In this document: positions 60,086 to 64,000 of the stretch, in pieces
Layout: each line of letters begins with the position of its first letter
Numbering within the stretch: the stretch's first letter is position 1
Source: Butyricicoccus_A sp964387535
Lineage (GTDB): Bacteria > Bacillota > Clostridia > Oscillospirales > Butyricicoccaceae
Length of the DNA stretch: 64,000 nt
Direction of reading: 5' to 3'
Assembly: GCA_964387535.1 (NCBI GenBank)
Contig: CAYLXH010000002.1
Span: forward strand, 6,972-70,971
The notes under the pieces: generated by a model
Databases searched by the model: none
What the model was told of the DNA's origin: nothing
The model's input: only the letters and a program-made list of their open reading frames with translations
Program-made: the position numbers and the translations under genes

Positions 60086-61456
60086 TTACGCAAAGAATTT
60101 ATTGTAGATACCGAAACAGAAGATGAATAGTATAATGAAGGGCAGGATATAAGTGAGATAGAACCTCATCCATTTCTGGATTTTTAAGCCCGAACCGGTA
60201 TTGACCTCGGCAATAAAGTGATTCCAACCCCATCCGCGTTTGGATACACAGAACAGCAGATAAATCAAGGAGCCCAGCGGAAGAAATAGATTGCTGACCA
60301 AGAAATCTTCCAGATCCAGAATGGATCCGCCAAATATCGCAAAGCCGTCCCAACTCCACAAATTGAATCCTAAAACGCACGGAATAGAAAGCAGGGTGAT
60401 GAGAATCAGGTTGATTAAACTGGATTTTGTCCGGCTGAATCCAGTTAATTCCATGCAGCAGCAGATAATATTTTCAAATACGGCAAGAACCGTGGAGAGG
60501 GCAGCAAACGACATAAATAAAAAGAACAGACTGCCCCACAAATGTCCCAACGACATATTCGCAAAGATATTCGGCAGTGTGATAAAAATCAGGCTCGGAC
60601 CCGAAGTTTGATCGACATGGTAGGTGAAGCATGCCGGGAAGATAATCAATCCCGCAGTGATCGCCACAAACGTATCCAGCAACACAACACGCACAGATTC
60701 CCCTAACAGAGAATGCGTTTTATCAATATAGCTTCCGAAGATAGCCATGGTGCCCATACCGAGACTCAGGGTAAAAAATGCCTGGTTCATAGCGCTGACA
60801 ATCGTGTTGACAATGCCGACTTCTCGCATGCGGTTCCAATCCGGGATGAGATAAAAACGGAGTCCTTCTTTTGCGCCGGACATGAAGATGCTGTTGACGG
60901 CAAGAACGGCCATAATTGCCAGAAGGGCGAGCATCATCCAGGTGGTAATGCGTTCCAGCCCGTTCTGCAGACCCTTCATACACACGATAATACCGATAAA
61001 AACAACCAATATCATCCAAAACATCATGCTTCCGGGGTGGGAAAGCATATCCGAAAAGACGTGAGTCACTGCATCAGAATCAATGCCGGACAGCTTGCCA
61101 GACAACGTCAGATAGAAATAATGAAGCATCCATCCGGCGACCGTAGTGTAAAACATCATGAGGAGATAGCAGCCGACCAGTGTCAGATAACCATGTATAT
61201 GCCACTTCTGCCCGGGTTGTTCCAAAGCCTGATAAGCCTTTACTGGGCTCTTCTGACTGGCGCGTCCTACTGCGAATTCCATGCTCATGATGGGTAGGCC
61301 GAGTAGGACGAGAAATAGAATATAGAACAGCACAAATGTTCCGCCGCCACCCTGACCAGCAATGTATGGGAACTTCCAGACATTTCCTATTCCGATGGCG
61401 CATCCGGCAGATAACAGGATGAAGCCCAGTCGTGATTTTAATTTTTCTCGTTGCAT
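60086..61456 (-). CDS. Sodium-dependent NSS-family transporter
   Basis: A 456-residue neurotransmitter:sodium symporter-type carrier. SRLGFILLSAGCAIGIGNVWKFPY is the TM1 hallmark, followed by PIMSMEFAVGRAS. About 11 or 12 helices, as in bacterial NSS members such as TnaT or LeuT. Substrate is probably an amino acid, not assignable from sequence. AGAAGG precedes the start. An inverted repeat (GGGAAT / ATTCCC) at 61481-61500 in its leader might be an operator. Confidence 0.92.
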   Translation of the reverse strand: MQREKLKSRLGFILLSAGCAIGIGNVWKFPYIAGQGGGGTFVLFYILFLVLLGLPIMSMEFAVGRASQKSPVKAYQALEQPGQKWHIHGYLTLVGCYLLMMFYTTVAGWMLHYFYLTLSGKLSGIDSDAVTHVFSDMLSHPGSMMFWMILVVFIGIIVCMKGLQNGLERITTWMMLALLAIMAVLAVNSIFMSGAKEGLRFYLIPDWNRMREVGIVNTIVSAMNQAFFTLSLGMGTMAIFGSYIDKTHSLLGESVRVVLLDTFVAITAGLIIFPACFTYHVDQTSGPSLIFITLPNIFANMSLGHLWGSLFFLFMSFAALSTVLAVFENIICCCMELTGFSRTKSSLINLILITLLSIPCVLGFNLWSWDGFAIFGGSILDLEDFLVSNLFLPLGSLIYLLFCVSKRGWGWNHFIAEVNTGSGLKIQKWMRFYLTYILPFIILFIFCFGIYNKFFA

Positions 61457-61480
61457 GTAATACCTTCTTCCATTGACACG

Positions 61481-61500
61481 GGGAATACCAGGACATTCCC
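61481..61500. promoter_or_regulatory. Inverted repeat in the NSS gene leader
   Basis: GGGAAT and ATTCCC separated by 8 bases, 25 bp upstream of the NSS start codon. Possible operator. Confidence 0.35.
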
Positions 61501-61562
61501 TGTGAGATGTTCTACTATTGTATCATAAAGATGGTCAAATTTCTTCATTACTCCCCAATATT

Positions 61563-61654
61563 TTTCGGAAATTTCCGTAGAGAAATAGGGGAATATGATG
61601 AAAATGATTATATAATTTTGTGGAACGTGATCGGTGATTTCATAAATTTCTGAA
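61563..61654. promoter_or_regulatory. Two upstream activator-like sites before the locus C regulator
   Basis: TTTCGGAAATTTCCGTA (61563-61579, with the perfect palindrome CGGAAATTTCCG) and TTTCATAAATTTCTGAA (61638-61654). Both resemble TTTCAGAATTTTCTGAAA at 63709-63726. They lie about 220 and 150 bp upstream of the sigma-54 promoter at 61792. Confidence 0.6.
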
Positions 61655-61791
61655 TGAGACAGGGGAAGGGAAACAGTAAGTCCAAGAAGATGAGATAGAT
61701 TGCCCGTGAAAGAGTTGTAATATTTCGATATTTCGCGTAAAATGATAGAAAGAGGAAAGAATTTTTCACAGAGGGAATCAATTGTGTATTA

Positions 61792-61808
61792 TTGGCATGG
61801 AGATTGCT
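61792..61808 (+). promoter_or_regulatory. Sigma-54 promoter of the locus C regulator
   Basis: TTGGCATGGAGATTGCT: GG and GC doublets separated by 10 bp, fitting the -24/-12 consensus except T for C after TGGCA. It is 71 bp before the start codon. Confidence 0.8.
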
Positions 61809-61878
61809 TTTTATGGAAGAAAGAGCATTGCGTATTACGGAAATGTGAGAGTTTTAGACAAAAGGAGACAAATTCATC

Positions 61879-63600
61879 ATGGATTACCGGGAGATAATGG
61901 ATGTGTTTTCTCAAATCGGTCTCGGTTCTCTGCTGATTTCGGAGGACGACCGAATTTTAGAAGTGAATGATGTGGGGAATCAGCTGCTGCGTGGTGAAGG
62001 TGATCTGATAGGAAAAGATTTGAATCAAGTGGCAGCGCCTTTGTGTGAAAGGACAGAGAGTCATGTTTATGCGCGCACAGCATTTGGGGAATATGTGCTG
62101 CGATGTACATCACCGAAAACCGTTGAGATTCCGACGGGAACGCGGATGATCGTGTTCCGCAGGGCGACGAATGACGCCTATCATGAGATGTTGATCAGTG
62201 TGTTGAATCAACTGAATGAGGCGGTAACGATCTGTGATGAAGAGAGCAGAATCTGCGTGATGAATGATTCTGCGATTCGAATGGAATCGCTCATGATCGA
62301 GGACGTGATAGGTGTGGCTGTCGATCATATCTATCAGATGCGGGATGGGGCGGATTTAAGCATTCCGGAGGTCATTCGCACAAAACAGCCACGGCTGAAC
62401 TGGCGGCAGCATTACACAACCTGTTACGGGAAAAAAATTGATATGGTATCCAACAACTATCCCATTATACGGGATGGACGGGTTCTGGGTGGGTTCAGCA
62501 TTATGCAGGACTGGAGTACGGTTGACAAGCTGAATCGCCAGATCATAGAATTGCAGGAAAAGGTGCGCAAGTTGGAGTCCCCGGAACACAAAGAGAAAGG
62601 GAGCATGCTGCGTGCGCGGTATCGGCTGGAGGATATTGTCTATCTCAGTCAGTCTATGAGCAGCGTGTTGGAGCAGTGCCATATGATTTCCGAGTCCAAT
62701 TCTTCGGTCATGATTTATGGCGAGACCGGAACGGGCAAGGAAATGATTGCACAGGGGATTCACAATGCGAGTAATCGGGCCAATGGCCCATTCTTGGCAA
62801 TTAATTGTGCTGCAATTCCGGAGAATCTGCTGGAGAGTATGCTGTTTGGGACAGAAAAGGGAGCGTTCACTGGTGCGACCAGCAGCCCGGGACTGTTTGA
62901 ACAAGCGGACAAGGGAACGCTGCTCTTGGATGAAATCAATGCGATGAACATCAACATTCAGGCCAAGCTGCTTCGCGTACTGCAGGAAAAAAGTGTTCGT
63001 CGTGTGGGAGGTCTGAAGGAAAAACGTGTGGATGTGCGCGTGCTTTCCAATATTAATATGCCCCCATATCAGGCAATTGCAGAAAACAAGCTGAGAAGCG
63101 ACCTGTTTTACCGTCTGGGAGTCGTTAATATTAACATTCCGCCGCTGCGGGAGCGAACGGAAGATATTCCTCTTCTTGTCAAGAATTTTGTCATGCGATA
63201 CAACAAAGAATTGTTGCGGAATGTCGGTGAAGTTGCACCGGAAACATTGGATATTTTGTGCCGCTATGCATGGCCGGGAAATGTACGGGAATTGCAGCAT
63301 GCGATCGAGCACGCCATGAATCTCATCCCGAAGAATACCTCGATCATTACAGCTAAGTATCTTCCGGCACATATTTTGGCCAGCATTCAGACTCCAGCAG
63401 AGCATGTAGAAGAGAAAAATGCAGGGAGAGGTATCCCATTGGAAACGACCATTAAACGCATCGAACGAGAGGCGATCTGCCGTGCACTGCGTGAAAATTC
63501 AGGAAATGTTTCTGCTGCTGCACGTGATCTGGAAATGAGTCGGCATAATCTTGAATATCGAATCAAACGGTATAAAATTGAACCGAATGAATTTGTATGA
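61879..63600 (+). CDS. Sigma-54 activator (PAS-AAA-Fis), locus C
   Basis: A 573-residue paralogue of the locus B activator with the same layout: PAS-like N-terminus (SQIGLGSLLISEDDRILEVN), second sensor segment, AAA+ domain with Walker A GETGTGKE (281-288), GAFTGA contact loop, GTLLLDEINAMN and a C-terminal Fis HTH (NVSAAARDLEMSRHNLEYRIK). The sensor and HTH regions differ from locus B, so ligand and DNA site should differ. Its own sigma-54 promoter implies autoregulation. AAAAGGAGA precedes ATG 61879. Confidence 0.93.
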   Translation: MDYREIMDVFSQIGLGSLLISEDDRILEVNDVGNQLLRGEGDLIGKDLNQVAAPLCERTESHVYARTAFGEYVLRCTSPKTVEIPTGTRMIVFRRATNDAYHEMLISVLNQLNEAVTICDEESRICVMNDSAIRMESLMIEDVIGVAVDHIYQMRDGADLSIPEVIRTKQPRLNWRQHYTTCYGKKIDMVSNNYPIIRDGRVLGGFSIMQDWSTVDKLNRQIIELQEKVRKLESPEHKEKGSMLRARYRLEDIVYLSQSMSSVLEQCHMISESNSSVMIYGETGTGKEMIAQGIHNASNRANGPFLAINCAAIPENLLESMLFGTEKGAFTGATSSPGLFEQADKGTLLLDEINAMNINIQAKLLRVLQEKSVRRVGGLKEKRVDVRVLSNINMPPYQAIAENKLRSDLFYRLGVVNINIPPLRERTEDIPLLVKNFVMRYNKELLRNVGEVAPETLDILCRYAWPGNVRELQHAIEHAMNLIPKNTSIITAKYLPAHILASIQTPAEHVEEKNAGRGIPLETTIKRIEREAICRALRENSGNVSAAARDLEMSRHNLEYRIKRYKIEPNEFV

Positions 63601-63611
63601 TCCTGATGAAG

Positions 63612-63637
63612 AACGGTGTCACTTGGCACCGTTTTTT
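63612..63637 (+). terminator. Terminator after the locus C regulator
   Basis: AACGGTG / CACCGTT stem with an 8-nt loop and six T. Confidence 0.75.
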
Positions 63638-63708
63638 ACTTGCCAGGCGGAAAGACTGTAGAGAACACGCATACAAAAGTAGGAAAATTATGAAATTGAG
63701 AAAATGAA

Positions 63709-63726
63709 TTTCAGAATTTTCTGAAA
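63709..63726. promoter_or_regulatory. Likely enhancer site of locus C
   Basis: TTTCAGA-ATTT-TCTGAAA, a 7-bp dyad about 140 bp upstream of the -24/-12 promoter at 63854. It shares sequence with the sites before the regulator gene (61563-61654). Confidence 0.65.
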
Positions 63727-63775
63727 AATTTGAATGATTATGACCTGAATTAGGGCGATGAGGAAGGAGAAAAAG

Positions 63776-63788
63776 GTGCAGATTGCAC
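63776..63788. promoter_or_regulatory. Short dyad near the locus C promoter
   Basis: GTGCA-GAT-TGCAC, about 70 bp upstream of the sigma-54 promoter. Might bind a second factor such as a DNA-bending protein. Confidence 0.3.
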
Positions 63789-63853
63789 AAAATAAAATGA
63801 ACTATTTTTCGCAATAAATACAAAAAAGAAAAAGGACTATGAGAAATATGAGT

Positions 63854-63870
63854 TTGGCATGATGCTTGCT
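63854..63870 (+). promoter_or_regulatory. Sigma-54 promoter of the second GRE gene
   Basis: TTGGCATGATGCTTGCT, GG and GC doublets 10 bp apart. The transcript start would be near 63881, with a leader of about 70 nt. Confidence 0.88.
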
Positions 63871-63948
63871 ACTATATTGGTATCAAGTTCCTTCGATGGG
63901 ATCAGGGAACAGCATCAGATGATTGACATAGCATAAGGAGGAAGCAAG

Positions 63949-64000
63949 ATGGCTAAGAAGTATATGGAGCGAATCGAAGCCCTGAGACAGCAGTATCTGG
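63949..64000 (+). CDS. Start of a second glycyl radical enzyme gene (partial)
   Basis: 17 codons, MAKKYMERIEALRQQYL, before the window ends. The segment YMERIEALRQQYL aligns with YMDRINRLKQRVL at the start of the locus A GRE. AAGGAGG precedes the ATG and a sigma-54 promoter lies upstream. The family call rests on this short match and on context, so it is provisional. Confidence 0.6.
   Translation, partial: MAKKYMERIEALRQQYL

Overview
The window reads as a chromosomal piece of an anaerobic, endospore-forming member of the Clostridia, most likely an Oscillospiraceae/Butyricicoccaceae-like gut bacterium. This is inferred from sporulation genes (pdaB-like, sipL, spoIVA), glycyl radical enzymes (GREs), BCCT carriers, low-GC Firmicutes promoters and ribosome sites, and Firmicutes-type housekeeping genes. 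I see no rRNA, tRNA, CRISPR array or insertion sequence. One scaffold gap of 10 N (10092-10101) interrupts a GRE gene.

Layout. 1-4.7 kb: end of a LysR regulator, rubrerythrin, a sigma-70-like protein, YqeY, MntP, a PdaB-like deacetylase. 4.8-11.3 kb: locus A, with an XRE-cupin regulator, a BCCT carrier, a CutC-like GRE and its radical SAM activase. 11.4-14.3 kb: an orphan EutH-like carrier, a C26 amidohydrolase, an isochorismatase-fold hydrolase and a small XRE protein. 14.9-31 kb: a Crp-like regulator, the sipL-spoIVA spore coat operon behind a sigma-E-type promoter, MetY, a cca operon whose product carries a metal-binding-like C-terminal domain, an M24 aminopeptidase, an ATP-grasp enzyme and SstT. 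31-33 kb: an ABC exporter. 33-38.5 kb: locus B, a sigma-54 activator followed by six enhancer-like repeats and a -24/-12 promoter driving a TIM-barrel enzyme and a second BCCT carrier. 38.6-56 kb: a 17-kb exopolysaccharide/glycan operon. 56-61.5 kb: GldA, AraC-GyrI, an alkyltransferase-like protein, RmlB and an NSS symporter. 61.5-64 kb: locus C, a second sigma-54 activator, again with -24/-12 promoters, and the first 17 codons of a second GRE.

How it fits together. Loci A, B and C look like three separately controlled modules for taking up and breaking down small amine-like or zwitterionic compounds. Locus A pairs uptake (BCCT) with radical C-X bond cleavage (GRE plus activase) under a sigma-A promoter with a palindromic operator. 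Loci B and C use dedicated bacterial enhancer-binding proteins with two different upstream-site motifs. The locus A GRE keeps the Cys and Glu catalytic pair but differs from choline TMA-lyase at several choline-pocket positions, and both BCCT carriers have lost most of the tryptophan motif that binds trimethylammonium groups. The substrates are therefore probably not choline; they remain unidentified. These modules are the best candidates for an undescribed system here. All family calls come from reading the sequence and from family knowledge; no database search was run.
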